Positions 24,829-32,511 of a stretch of DNA of 60,671 bases are shown in pieces. Numbering within the stretch: position 1 is the stretch's first letter; each line of letters opens with the position of its first letter. The stretch is from an uncultured Prevotella sp. (GTDB lineage Bacteria > Bacteroidota > Bacteroidia > Bacteroidales > Bacteroidaceae), in assembly GCA_947165435.1 (NCBI GenBank), contig CAMVAI010000007.1, positions 1 through 60,671 of the forward strand, read 5' to 3'. The notes below the pieces were generated by a model. That model saw nothing but the letters and a program-made list of their open reading frames with translations. It ran no database searches and was not told the DNA's origin. A program made the position numbers and the translations under genes.

Positions 24829-26496
24829 ATGAAATTAACGAAAATATTCCTTTTATGCCTCATCTCCATTCTTTTTTCCTGTAAAGAGAATCTGAATGAA
24901 GGCGTAATATCAGATACTGACACTTTGCTTGTTAATGATCCGAAACGAGCTATTGCTATATTAGACTCTTTGGAGCAAGTAAGTAGTTTAAATGAGAAAG
25001 AGCGAATGCATCTGGTTTGGAACCGGGCATTGGCACATCAGGCATTGGGACTGTCACTGGCAGAAGATGATCAGTTGATGGAAGCAATAGTCTATTACAG
25101 AACAGAAAATGAGAAAGTGGCAGACAGCTATCTACTGGAAGCCTCTTATCTAAACTGGAAGGATAAGGGAGAAGATGCTGTAAAAGCCATAGACAAGGGC
25201 CTCACGGAAATATCGGACTCGGTAAAACGAGTTCAATTACTGGTTGCAAAAGCTGGTGTTTTAGAACATCAGCGTAAATACGATCAAGCCGCAGATGTGT
25301 TAAAAGAAGCATTAACCTATGGCATGTCGAAACGTCAGTTGGCTATATTAAATTATAAGTTGGGGCTGAACCTTTCTCTGCTGGGCGATGGACATTCTGA
25401 ATATTACTATGACAAGGGCATCAGGTCGGCAGCAGAGAACGGCGACACGGCCCTTGCATGTGAGATTATGCGCAACTATGCCGACTATCTGGCAAATAAT
25501 GGACAATACAGCCGTTCAAATGACATGTTCTACCAGATTGGGCAAATGATGCCACAGGCGGCGGAGTTGTCGGCGATTCAAATGTCAATGGCTGGTAACT
25601 ATATCAATATGCATCGGCTTGACTCTGCCCGCATCTGTATTGACAGGGCTATCAAGAGTGAGACAGAACTGGAAGCAGAAGGGTTTGCAAATATTGCGCG
25701 TAGGGCAGAGCTGGAACAAAAACGTTTTTTGTTGGATTATGCAAGTGGCAAATCTGTATCGTCTGTGGAGTTTGCTAGATTTTTTGACTCTATCATGACA
25801 GATATGCAAGCAAAAGAGAACACATTGGCTAGACGACAAGAAACAAAGAACCGTCTGCAGGCGGCCAACTATGAACTGAAACTCAGTAAACAGCGGATGG
25901 GATGGATGCTGTCGGTGGCAATGCTACTGTTGATTGTCGGCGGAATGGGTGGCTATCTATATTATAGGAATAGGATTAGACAACTGGCAGAGGCAGAAGA
26001 CAGGATTGACACCTTGACGAGAATGTTAGAAGAGGCACAGAAGGCTCCTGTAGAAAACGAAAAAGGAAAAGATCTACCTCAGGTGGAAGATGATGCTTTC
26101 TTCAAGAAAATACTTTTGCAACAGTTGGGCATCATTCGACTTGTGGCTAGTACACCTACCAACCAGAATCAGGCTCTTCTTAAACGTATATCGGGTATTA
26201 GCGGTGGAGAAATACCCACAGACAGTCTGCTCATATGGTCTGACCTCTATCCTGTAATAAATCGACTTTATGATAATTTTCATGCCCGATTGTCAAGTCA
26301 ATATGCCGATGCACTCACGGAAAAGGAAGTGCAGATTTGCTGCCTGTTGTGTGCGGGATTCTCAACAAAGGAAATAGGTGTCATTACACAACAGTCTGAC
26401 GCAACGATTTATGTACGCAAGACTTCCATACGGAAGAAAATTGGAGCAGCAGAAGGACAAGATATTGTCGCTTATATCAACAGTGTTAAGGGTTGA
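24829..26496 (+). CDS. Membrane-anchored TPR regulator with LuxR-type output domain
   Basis: This 555-residue protein starts with a lipoprotein-type signal (MKLTKIFLLCLISILFSC, Cys18). TPR-like helical repeats run to about residue 350, followed by one transmembrane helix (MGWMLSVAMLLLIVGGMGGY, about 357-378), a coiled coil and a C-terminal LuxR/GerE-like HTH (about 495-555: LTEKEVQICCLLCAGFSTKE, then IYVRKTSIRKKI). The topology puts the TPRs outside the inner membrane and the HTH in the cytoplasm. It precedes small secreted proteins and an outer-membrane barrel gene, which it may control. Length and layout match the AraC-output protein at 13592 almost exactly. It is far richer in AT than the flanking housekeeping genes. 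Confidence 0.8.
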   Translation: MKLTKIFLLCLISILFSCKENLNEGVISDTDTLLVNDPKRAIAILDSLEQVSSLNEKERMHLVWNRALAHQALGLSLAEDDQLMEAIVYYRTENEKVADSYLLEASYLNWKDKGEDAVKAIDKGLTEISDSVKRVQLLVAKAGVLEHQRKYDQAADVLKEALTYGMSKRQLAILNYKLGLNLSLLGDGHSEYYYDKGIRSAAENGDTALACEIMRNYADYLANNGQYSRSNDMFYQIGQMMPQAAELSAIQMSMAGNYINMHRLDSARICIDRAIKSETELEAEGFANIARRAELEQKRFLLDYASGKSVSSVEFARFFDSIMTDMQAKENTLARRQETKNRLQAANYELKLSKQRMGWMLSVAMLLLIVGGMGGYLYYRNRIRQLAEAEDRIDTLTRMLEEAQKAPVENEKGKDLPQVEDDAFFKKILLQQLGIIRLVASTPTNQNQALLKRISGISGGEIPTDSLLIWSDLYPVINRLYDNFHARLSSQYADALTEKEVQICCLLCAGFSTKEIGVITQQSDATIYVRKTSIRKKIGAAEGQDIVAYINSVKG

Positions 26497-26532
26497 TTAA
26501 GACTTTGCAAAGCTACATTTAGATTTTATGGG

Positions 26533-26569
26533 AACGTAACCTTTGAATTTCAACAGGTTACGTTTTTTT
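26533..26569 (+). terminator. Terminator after the TPR/LuxR regulator
   Basis: AACGTAACCT and AGGTTACGTT form a perfect 10-bp stem followed by TTTTT. Confidence 0.85.
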
Positions 26570-26620
26570 ATTTAGATTTTTTATTTGGGCATTTAGTCGT
26601 TTTAAGACTCATTTTTGCCA

Positions 26621-26629
26621 TAACTTTGC
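26621..26629 (+). promoter_or_regulatory. -7 element upstream of the small secreted proteins and the barrel gene
   Basis: TAACTTTGC, 37 bases before the ATG at 26667. With the terminator before it, this makes 26667-29570 a separate transcription unit. Confidence 0.6.
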
Positions 26630-26666
26630 ACTGTCAAAAGTTTAAGTAATCAAATAAAAAAAGCGC

Positions 26667-26883
26667 ATGAAACATTTAATGAAAACATTGATAGGTACAT
26701 CTGCAATGATGCTATGCAGAAGTGAAATATACGGTTACTTCTGACAGTGGAAATACGTACAAGACGCTTTACCTGCTATTGTCGAAAGACTGTGATTCGC
26801 TTTATTATGCATCAGATGAAAACGACACTGAACAGAAGCTGAGAAATGAGGTGAGTGAGAAATCGTTTTTTAATATAAAATAA
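26667..26883 (+). pseudogene. Frameshifted small secreted protein gene
   Basis: From the ATG at 26667 the peptide MKHLMKTLIGTSAMML looks like a signal peptide, but the frame stops at 26742-26744. From about 26713 another frame reads YAEVKYTVTSDSGNTYKTLY and on through a plausible hydrophilic domain to a TAA at 26881-26883. Dropping one base near 26712 would join the two into a protein of about 71 residues with a signal peptide. It sits in the expected operon position, 10 bases before the next small secreted protein gene. It is either a recent frameshift mutation or a sequencing error. Confidence 0.6.
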
Positions 26884-26893
26884 TTTACAAATT

Positions 26894-27247
26894 ATGAAGA
26901 AAAGTCAGTTTAAAAAATTAGCAGTTTTCATTGTTTTTGTGATGTTTATTGCATTAGCAAAAAGCGGGCATATTAATATGCCTGGCCATGGAAACTGGGA
27001 GAACAAGAATTTTGAGAATGCTGTTGTACACCATGCTTCTTCTATACTTAGCACTGGAGAAAAAGTTGAATTTGGCAGCAAGTTCTTTTGCGAAGACTAT
27101 AAGGAAAATGATGAAGTGCGTTTCTCTGCCAATGTTATATATTATGTGGTTTCGAGCGACGGTACTAAAGAGAAGCATGTTGCCCATGTAGTTTGCAACG
27201 AAGATAAAGACAGGATCATTGAGTGGAAGGATATCGAGAATAACTAA
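26894..27247 (+). CDS. Small secreted or membrane-anchored protein, unknown
   Basis: The 117-residue protein has an N-terminal hydrophobic segment (FKKLAVFIVFVMFIALAKSG) that could be a signal peptide or an anchor. The remaining 90 residues are polar and probably beta-rich, with two Cys (in FFCEDY and HVVCNED) that could form a disulphide in the periplasm. I recognise no family. It lies between the frameshifted gene and the barrel gene, 10 bases from each, so all three are probably one transcript. Confidence 0.6.
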   Translation: MKKSQFKKLAVFIVFVMFIALAKSGHINMPGHGNWENKNFENAVVHHASSILSTGEKVEFGSKFFCEDYKENDEVRFSANVIYYVVSSDGTKEKHVAHVVCNEDKDRIIEWKDIENN

Positions 27248-27257
27248 TTAGATTAAC

Positions 27258-29570
27258 ATGTATATGAAAGGTTTGACATTAACCATAATTGCAGCATTAG
27301 TGCTTTCTTCATCAGTTTTCGGTAAGGATATTAAAGGCCGAATTATTGATGAAAATGATAAGCCGTTAGAGTTTGTAAATGTTGTCCTCCTGCAGGACTC
27401 GACATTCGTTACAGGAGTAATAACTAACGGAAGTGGTGAGTTCCATTTAACAAGTGATTTAACAACAGGATTGAAACTTAAACTGTCGTTTGTGGGATTT
27501 GATACAAAAGTTATTGAAATTACTCCAGATGGTGTGCTTGGGGATATTAAGATGATCAATTCTAATACCCAGCTAAAGGAGGTGGTCGTTAAAGGCAATG
27601 CTTCTATAACACATTTAAAGGGCAATTCATTAGTTACAAATGTAGAAAACAGTATTTTAGCGGATGCCGGAACTGCTAAAGATGTACTACGGCAAATTCC
27701 AATGGTTGTTGAGAATAATGGTAACCTAGAGGTATTTGGGAAAGGATCTCCTGCTGTTTACATAAATGGCCGAAAAATAACAGATTCCCAAGAATTATCA
27801 ACATTGCTCTCTGGTAATATTCGCAATGTGGAAGTTATTACAAATCCAGGAGCATCTTATTCTGCTGATGCAAAAAGTGTCATTCGTATTCGCACCAAGA
27901 AACCTCAGGGAGATGGTTGGAGTGGCACGTTCCGTTCAACCAACGGTTTTCAGCATTATTATCAAAGTTCTGATATTGCCGATTTGAAATATAGAACTGG
28001 AGGCTTGGAGTTTTTTTCAAACTTCATGTTTAATGGAGGGAAAAATTGGGAAAGAAAGTCGACAGACATGACAACAAATGCAGCTTCAACATGGAATCAG
28101 AAGCTATTTGCTGCTAATAGAAAGAACTATAATGGACTACTTGGCAAGGTGGGGTTTGCATGGTTGATTAATGATAAGCATTCTATGGGTGCATATTATC
28201 AAAACGAATATGCACATATTAAGACAAAGTCCCATTTAATAAGTAGTGTATATGAGAATGATGAATTCTACGACAAATGGGAAACCATGGCAGATAATGA
28301 CATAAAAAATACTCCACGACATGCTGCCAACCTATATTACAAAGGCCAAATAAAGAAGCTGAATATTGACTTTAATGCAGACTATATCTGGAGCAAAGGA
28401 GTCCAGAATACTGTAAATGATGAAACGAGCCAGATTGATGAAAATCAAACTGTTACGACATATAGTAAAAACAAGGGCAGGATGTTGGCAGAGAAAGTAT
28501 TGTTGACTTATCCTGTAGCTAAAGGAGTAGTGAAATTTGGGGAGGAATATACAAGTTCGAGAACCGATAATAATTTTAGTACAGAATATGTCAATCTAAA
28601 CAATGCAACCTCAAAGATAACAGAGGATAATACTGCATGTTTTATGGAGGTAATGCAGCAACTGGGTAAATTCGTTGTTGGATTTGGTTTACGATATGAA
28701 CATGTAAATTATGACTATTTTGAAGGGGAGGGTTCTGATTATAATCTGAGTAAGACATATAATAACGTATTTCCTTCACTCAATGCAGCCACACGTCTGG
28801 GTAATCTTCAGATGTCGTTATCGTACAGTGGCAGAGTAGAGAGACCTACATATTCAAATTTGAATGCTAATATCTCGTATTTGAATAGAATGACATATGA
28901 GTCTGGAAATCCACGTCTTCTGCCAACAAAACTGCATAACATAGAATATATGGCAGTCTGGAAGGGATATTTTGCCCAGATATCATACTCGTATTTTGAT
29001 AATCCTATTGTTAATACAACGAATCCGTATAGCAATAATGGTGAGATTACAATTCTTACATATGAGAATTTCAAGAAAAAACATTTCTTGCAGGCGTTTA
29101 TGGGTGGAAAGTTTCAGATAGGATCATGGCAAACGCAAGTCAATGTCGGAATGTTTAGACAATGGTTTGATGTCATTGTGGATGGGAAAAATAAAAGTAT
29201 GAACAAACCAATAGGAATTCTACAATGGCAAAACGCGATTCATCTCCCTTGGGATACTTGGTTAAATATTGACTGTCAATGGACTACCGCAGGTAATGAT
29301 AGAAATATATATACCAGCAGTTCTTCTTACGTGAATGCAAAAATATATAAAGATTTCTTTAAAAAGAAACTCAGTTTTACGTTGGAAGCACGTGATATCT
29401 TCAACGGATCACGACCGGATTTTACCTTCTATAATAATGCTGTTACCATGTTTCAGAAGAATCTCGGTGATATGCGGTCAGTGATGTTTACTGTACAGTA
29501 TAATTTTAATGTAACGCGTGATCGTTATCGTGGCACAGGTGCTGGAAATATGGAGAAAAAGCGTTTTTAA
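27258..29570 (+). CDS. Outer-membrane beta-barrel protein (SusC/TonB-receptor-like)
   Basis: This 770-residue protein has a signal peptide (MKGLTLTIIAALVLSSSVFG) and a carboxypeptidase-regulatory-like domain (about 22-105, DIKGRIIDENDKPLEFVNVV). A plug-like domain follows (about 110-220, with DVLRQIPMVVENNGNLEVFG and AVYINGRKI), then a long beta-barrel with many alternating aromatic strands that ends YNFNVTRDRYRG. This order fits the 'outer membrane beta-barrel family' of Bacteroidota, relatives of TonB-dependent receptors. No clear TonB box is seen. A second in-frame ATG at 27264 may be the true start. No SusD partner follows; the 133-bp repeat does. Confidence 0.85.
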   Translation: MYMKGLTLTIIAALVLSSSVFGKDIKGRIIDENDKPLEFVNVVLLQDSTFVTGVITNGSGEFHLTSDLTTGLKLKLSFVGFDTKVIEITPDGVLGDIKMINSNTQLKEVVVKGNASITHLKGNSLVTNVENSILADAGTAKDVLRQIPMVVENNGNLEVFGKGSPAVYINGRKITDSQELSTLLSGNIRNVEVITNPGASYSADAKSVIRIRTKKPQGDGWSGTFRSTNGFQHYYQSSDIADLKYRTGGLEFFSNFMFNGGKNWERKSTDMTTNAASTWNQKLFAANRKNYNGLLGKVGFAWLINDKHSMGAYYQNEYAHIKTKSHLISSVYENDEFYDKWETMADNDIKNTPRHAANLYYKGQIKKLNIDFNADYIWSKGVQNTVNDETSQIDENQTVTTYSKNKGRMLAEKVLLTYPVAKGVVKFGEEYTSSRTDNNFSTEYVNLNNATSKITEDNTACFMEVMQQLGKFVVGFGLRYEHVNYDYFEGEGSDYNLSKTYNNVFPSLNAATRLGNLQMSLSYSGRVERPTYSNLNANISYLNRMTYESGNPRLLPTKLHNIEYMAVWKGYFAQISYSYFDNPIVNTTNPYSNNGEITILTYENFKKKHFLQAFMGGKFQIGSWQTQVNVGMFRQWFDVIVDGKNKSMNKPIGILQWQNAIHLPWDTWLNIDCQWTTAGNDRNIYTSSSSYVNAKIYKDFFKKKLSFTLEARDIFNGSRPDFTFYNNAVTMFQKNLGDMRSVMFTVQYNFNVTRDRYRGTGAGNMEKKRF

Positions 29571-29613
29571 TCAACTAAAAAAGGATGTATTGAAAATGAA
29601 AGCACCAAGGATT

Positions 29614-29746
29614 CCAGACCATCACTCGCGGAAGTAAACACAATCGTTCTGCGGCATATTATGAAATATAAGGTGCTGAGCCAGCGAATGCACAACTCCC
29701 TTCACCGTATCATACTAATTTTCATGCGGTTATCATCACGGTGAAA
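29614..29746. repeat. 133-bp dispersed repeat, copy B
   Basis: Same orientation as copy A at 21638-21770, without indels and with about six substitutions. It begins 43 bases after the barrel-protein stop, and its terminal inverted repeat (TTCACCGT...ACGGTGAA) could act as a transcription terminator. Confidence 0.9.
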
Positions 29747-29769
29747 TGTCACAGAGTCCCCGTGTAGCA
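29747..29769. repeat. REP-like element (copy 2, degenerate)
   Basis: TGTCACAGAGTCCCCGTGT resembles the elements at 24764 and 30391 and directly abuts the 133-bp repeat. Confidence 0.5.
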
Positions 29770-29784
29770 TGGAATTTATCTGAG

Positions 29785-30270
29785 TTAGAATGCTGCTACT
29801 TGCCCGATAGTCTTGCGCAGCGAGAAGGCTGGCCAGCCCATGCGGGCGATGAGGGTTGAGAAGGTGATGCGGTCGCGAGCAGGCACTTCTAACTGGTAGG
29901 TGTCGGTAGCAGGCTCCGCCTTGTCGGTCAGGTCGGCAGCATCGTAATAGTAGCCCGCCTCGGGCAACATGGCCTCGGTCATGTCGGAGGGTTGCAGAAG
30001 GGTGGCGGCTGTCAGCGTTTCGCCATTAGCCTCTACCAGATAGAGGGCATTGTCCACCTCGGGGTGCTGGTAGGCGTCGCGCAGGTCGAGCTGGCCGCCG
30101 ATGAAAGCCATCAGGCGAGGCTCGGAAATCTGTACGCCCAAATAGTGATAGCCGTCGGCAGTTTGCTCGTAGAGCGTGCAGAGGTAGCGAGTACCAGTGG
30201 CATCTGCTGCCGTAATAATCTGCGGCACGTCGTAATATTCGAGAGTATCGGTCAGTGTGAGGGGTCTCAT
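29785..30270 (-). CDS. Uncharacterised protein, DUF6575-like
   Basis: This is a 161-residue acidic protein. The stretch YYDVPQIITAADATGTRYLC followed by a G-V-Q-I-S-E-P-R-L segment and Q-L-D-L-R-D-A-Y resembles proteins I remember as DUF6575, whose function is unknown. I start it at the ATG at 30270, because the 17 residues gained from 30321 have no such similarity. The start overlaps the stop of a 45-codon open frame upstream (ATGA). No signal peptide or membrane segment is seen, so it is probably cytoplasmic. The family name is from memory. Confidence 0.5.
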   Translation of the reverse strand: MRPLTLTDTLEYYDVPQIITAADATGTRYLCTLYEQTADGYHYLGVQISEPRLMAFIGGQLDLRDAYQHPEVDNALYLVEANGETLTAATLLQPSDMTEAMLPEAGYYYDAADLTDKAEPATDTYQLEVPARDRITFSTLIARMGWPAFSLRKTIGQVAAF

Positions 30271-30390
30271 ATCTGTAGTATTTTGAGGTTTGACATTTGG
30301 AACTGCCGGGTGCGCCACCAAGTGTAGTGCGATCGATGAACGCCCGTCTGCCTGACCACGCCGTCAGTCGGGTTCAGCATGAGGGCAATG

Positions 30391-30417
30391 CCACTGGGGG
30401 ACATCCCCGTGTGTCAA
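30391..30417. repeat. REP-like element (copy 3)
   Basis: It shares GGGGGACA and TCCCCGTGTGTCAA with the element at 24764-24793. Confidence 0.65.
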
Positions 30418-30630
30418 GTTCATCCTTAAACTCCTACATTCTCGGATGTTGAATGAGATAGCGAACGCTAATTCATTGCCAATATGTCTTTGGAAGCCGC
30501 CGCTAGAACGGAATCCGATGCAAAATTACAAAATTCTGTTGACTTTAGCGCAAGATTTGGCAGAAATATGTTACAAGAAGTTGCAAATTGGCATTTTTTC
30601 TGCCGTAGATGTCAGAAAGTGGTGGGAAAA

Positions 30631-30663
30631 TTTGGAAGTTTGCTCGTTTATTCGTATCTTTGC
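30631..30663 (+). promoter_or_regulatory. Consensus promoter with no coding sequence after it
   Basis: TTTG at 30631-30634, exactly 20 bases, then TATCTTTGC at 30655-30663: a perfect Bacteroidota promoter. No ribosome-binding site or credible reading frame follows, but hairpins do. Confidence 0.7.
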
Positions 30664-30842
30664 ATCGTGTAATCGACTTTAGTCGCTTGCCAAAGCAAGA
30701 AAGGTGGAACCAAGTAGAGCCACGATGTGCGGAACGGTGGCATGGCTGCGGAAGCGCAGAGATGATGAGCAATTCGACCTTGCCGCTTGGTTTCCTTCAC
30801 TTAGGTTACAGCTGGTCACGTGTTGGCCGGCTTTTATATTTT
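30664..30842 (+). ncRNA. Candidate structured small RNA
   Basis: Directly after a consensus promoter come ATCGTG (30664-30669), which pairs with CACGAT (30721-30726), and inside that stem two abutting hairpins: CGAC-TTTA-GTCG (30674-30685) and CTTGC-CAAA-GCAAG (30686-30699). Next is CTGCG-GAAG-CGCAG (30746-30759), and at the end GCTGG...CCGGC (30811-30831) followed by TTTTATATTTT, a plausible terminator. GGAACCAAG near 30706 can also pair with CTTGGTTTCC near 30786. The length would be about 180 nt. I cannot match it to 6S, SRP, RNase P or tmRNA. The call is an inference from promoter plus structure. Confidence 0.45.
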
Positions 30843-31074
30843 GCGATATTTGGGTAGCGTGAACTCTGCTGGGTCTTTCACCCTTGTAGCCGTAATGAAG
30901 TTCACATGTGCTCCGATAGAACTTAGTGCTTTGAGTGGCATATCTGTTTACTGATATTGCTTTCTTGCCTTTGAACAGGCCATTAATGTATTCCCTTCTG
31001 TCGGCGGTTGCGGCCTGCCGGCCGCACAAAAGCAGAAAATTTCTGTGTCGTTTACTATATTTTGATGTGATGGT

Positions 31075-31083
31075 GCAAAGGTA
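31075..31083 (-). promoter_or_regulatory. Minus-strand -7 element facing the small RNA
   Basis: Read on the minus strand: TACCTTTGC. There is no -33 at the right distance. A transcript from it would run through the GC-rich hairpin at 31009-31026 and antisense to the candidate RNA. Confidence 0.4.
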
Positions 31084-31209
31084 CGGGAAAAAGTTACACC
31101 ATTTGCATCTTGCAAGATATTATCACTAAATTCCGTATTTATTCTTGAATATTTGCTGCAGAGATACATCTTTTTTTTGAGATTTGCTCATTTTTTGGCA
31201 GAAAAATTG

Positions 31210-31218
31210 TATTTTTGC
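31210..31218 (+). promoter_or_regulatory. -7 element of the cupin/CMD gene
   Basis: TATTTTTGC, 45 bases before the ATG at 31264. TTTG occurs at 31183-31186, a slightly long spacing of 23. Confidence 0.5.
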
Positions 31219-31263
31219 CCTCGAAATGGAGAAGATATTAAGATAACTTGTAAACTGGAAAAG

Positions 31264-32448
31264 ATGAAAATAATAACTATTATCGTCGCACTGCTCATGG
31301 CAGCAGCGCACATCAATGCACAAGAGAACATGAAAGAGAATGTCAATTTCAACGTATGGCCGAAGGGCGAGCTGAACACCGCCTACGCCAAGTATTTCAT
31401 CGGTAACAGCTATCTGGCCCCGCTGGGTGGCGAGAACAGCAACGTGGTCAACGTCACCTTCGAGCCGCGATGCCGCAACAACTGGCACATCCACCACAAG
31501 TCGGTGCAGATGCTCATCTGCGTGGCCGGCAGCGGCTGGTATGTCGAGGAGGGCAAGGAGCCCGTGGTGCTGCGCCCAGGCGTGGTGGTGGCCATCCCTG
31601 CCGAGGCCAAGCACTGGCATGGTGCAGCCAAAGACTCATGGATGCAGCACCTGACGTACATGACCAAAGTAGAAGACGGTGCCTCCAACGAGTGGCTGGA
31701 GCCCGTGACGGATGCCGAGTACGACAAGCTGCCCGCCAGCCAAGCACTGCTCAGCCAGACCGACCCTGAATACATGCAGCGCTTCCAGGCCTTTGCGTTC
31801 GGCGAGGTGACCGAGCAGGTGAAGACACAGATGGACGACCACACCCGCTACATCGGCTACATCGCCACGCTCTTAGGCTGCCAGGGTATCGATGCCTACC
31901 GCGAGCTGCTGCCCGAAGCACTCGACAAGGGCGTGACACCCGTGGAGGTGAAGGAAATCGTCTATCAAGCCACCGCCTATCTGGGCATGGGCCGCGTCCG
32001 CCCATTCCTGACGGCTACCAACGAGATTCTCGCAACGCGCGGCATCGCCCTGCCGCTGGAATCACAGCAGACCACCACGATGCAGAACCGTCGCGAGGCA
32101 GGCACGCAGGCACAGGTGGGCTGCTTTGGCGAATCGATGCGCGACTTCTGGCAGTCGGGACCGGAAGACAGTCGGCACATCAACAAATGGCTGGCCGACA
32201 ACTGCTTTGGCGACTACTACACCCGCAAGGGACTCGACCTGAAGATGCGCGAACTCATCACCTTCTGTTTCCTTGCCGCCCAGGGCGGTTGCGAGCCACA
32301 GCTGAAGGGGCACATCGCCGGCAACTACCACGTGGGCAACAGCAAGGAGCTGCTCATGGCCGTTATCTCCGCCAACCTGCCCTTCATCGGTTATCCCCGT
32401 ACGCTCAATGCCCTCAGCTGCATCCGTAGCGTAGAGCCTGGCAAATAG
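31264..32448 (+). CDS. Secreted cupin plus carboxymuconolactone-decarboxylase-like protein
   Basis: The 394-residue protein has a signal peptide (MKIITIIVALLMAAAHINAQ). A cupin domain covers about residues 30-135, with the metal motif W-H-I-H-H-K and a later K-H-W-H-G. Two CMD-like helical domains follow (about 160-260 and 290-390, the second with GGCEPQLKGHIAGNYHVGN and L-P-F-I-G-Y-P-R-T-L-N-A-L). The second domain lacks the C-x-x-C of AhpD-type enzymes. Such cupin-CMD fusions are common in anaerobes, but their substrates are not established. The ATG at 31264 is the first after the promoter that yields a signal peptide. Confidence 0.85.
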   Translation: MKIITIIVALLMAAAHINAQENMKENVNFNVWPKGELNTAYAKYFIGNSYLAPLGGENSNVVNVTFEPRCRNNWHIHHKSVQMLICVAGSGWYVEEGKEPVVLRPGVVVAIPAEAKHWHGAAKDSWMQHLTYMTKVEDGASNEWLEPVTDAEYDKLPASQALLSQTDPEYMQRFQAFAFGEVTEQVKTQMDDHTRYIGYIATLLGCQGIDAYRELLPEALDKGVTPVEVKEIVYQATAYLGMGRVRPFLTATNEILATRGIALPLESQQTTTMQNRREAGTQAQVGCFGESMRDFWQSGPEDSRHINKWLADNCFGDYYTRKGLDLKMRELITFCFLAAQGGCEPQLKGHIAGNYHVGNSKELLMAVISANLPFIGYPRTLNALSCIRSVEPGK

Positions 32449-32511
32449 TACGCCACTGTCGTCATTTCTTTTTAGCCAACACCAACAATCCTAAACTCCG
32501 ATGAATTGAAA

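Larger units (their letters stand above)
30322..31263. other. 940-base stretch without a confident gene
   Basis: It contains a REP-like copy at 30391-30417, a consensus plus-strand promoter at 30631-30663 with a candidate structured RNA after it, and a -7 element on the minus strand at 31075-31083. There is also a GC-rich hairpin at 31009-31026 (GCGGCC...GGCCGC) and the promoter of the cupin gene at 31210. Short open frames occur on both strands, for instance a 35-codon one at 30834-30941 on the minus strand, but none has supporting context. Confidence 0.6.

Noticed and set aside
30267..30404. 45-codon minus-strand frame overlapping the DUF6575-like start by ATGA
   Set aside because: It begins inside a REP-like element and its translation looks unlike a protein; the overlap is suggestive but not enough.
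30664..30842. Identification of the hairpin-rich RNA as SRP, 6S, tmRNA or a hammerhead ribozyme
   Set aside because: A GGAA-type loop is present at 30746-30759, but the flanking SRP consensus, the tmRNA tag, the long 6S rod with central bubble and the CUGANGA/GAAA ribozyme core are not.
30834..30941. 35-codon minus-strand frame (MPLKALSSIGAHVNF...)
   Set aside because: Protein-like composition but no ribosome-binding site, no known family, and it lies antisense to the candidate RNA region.
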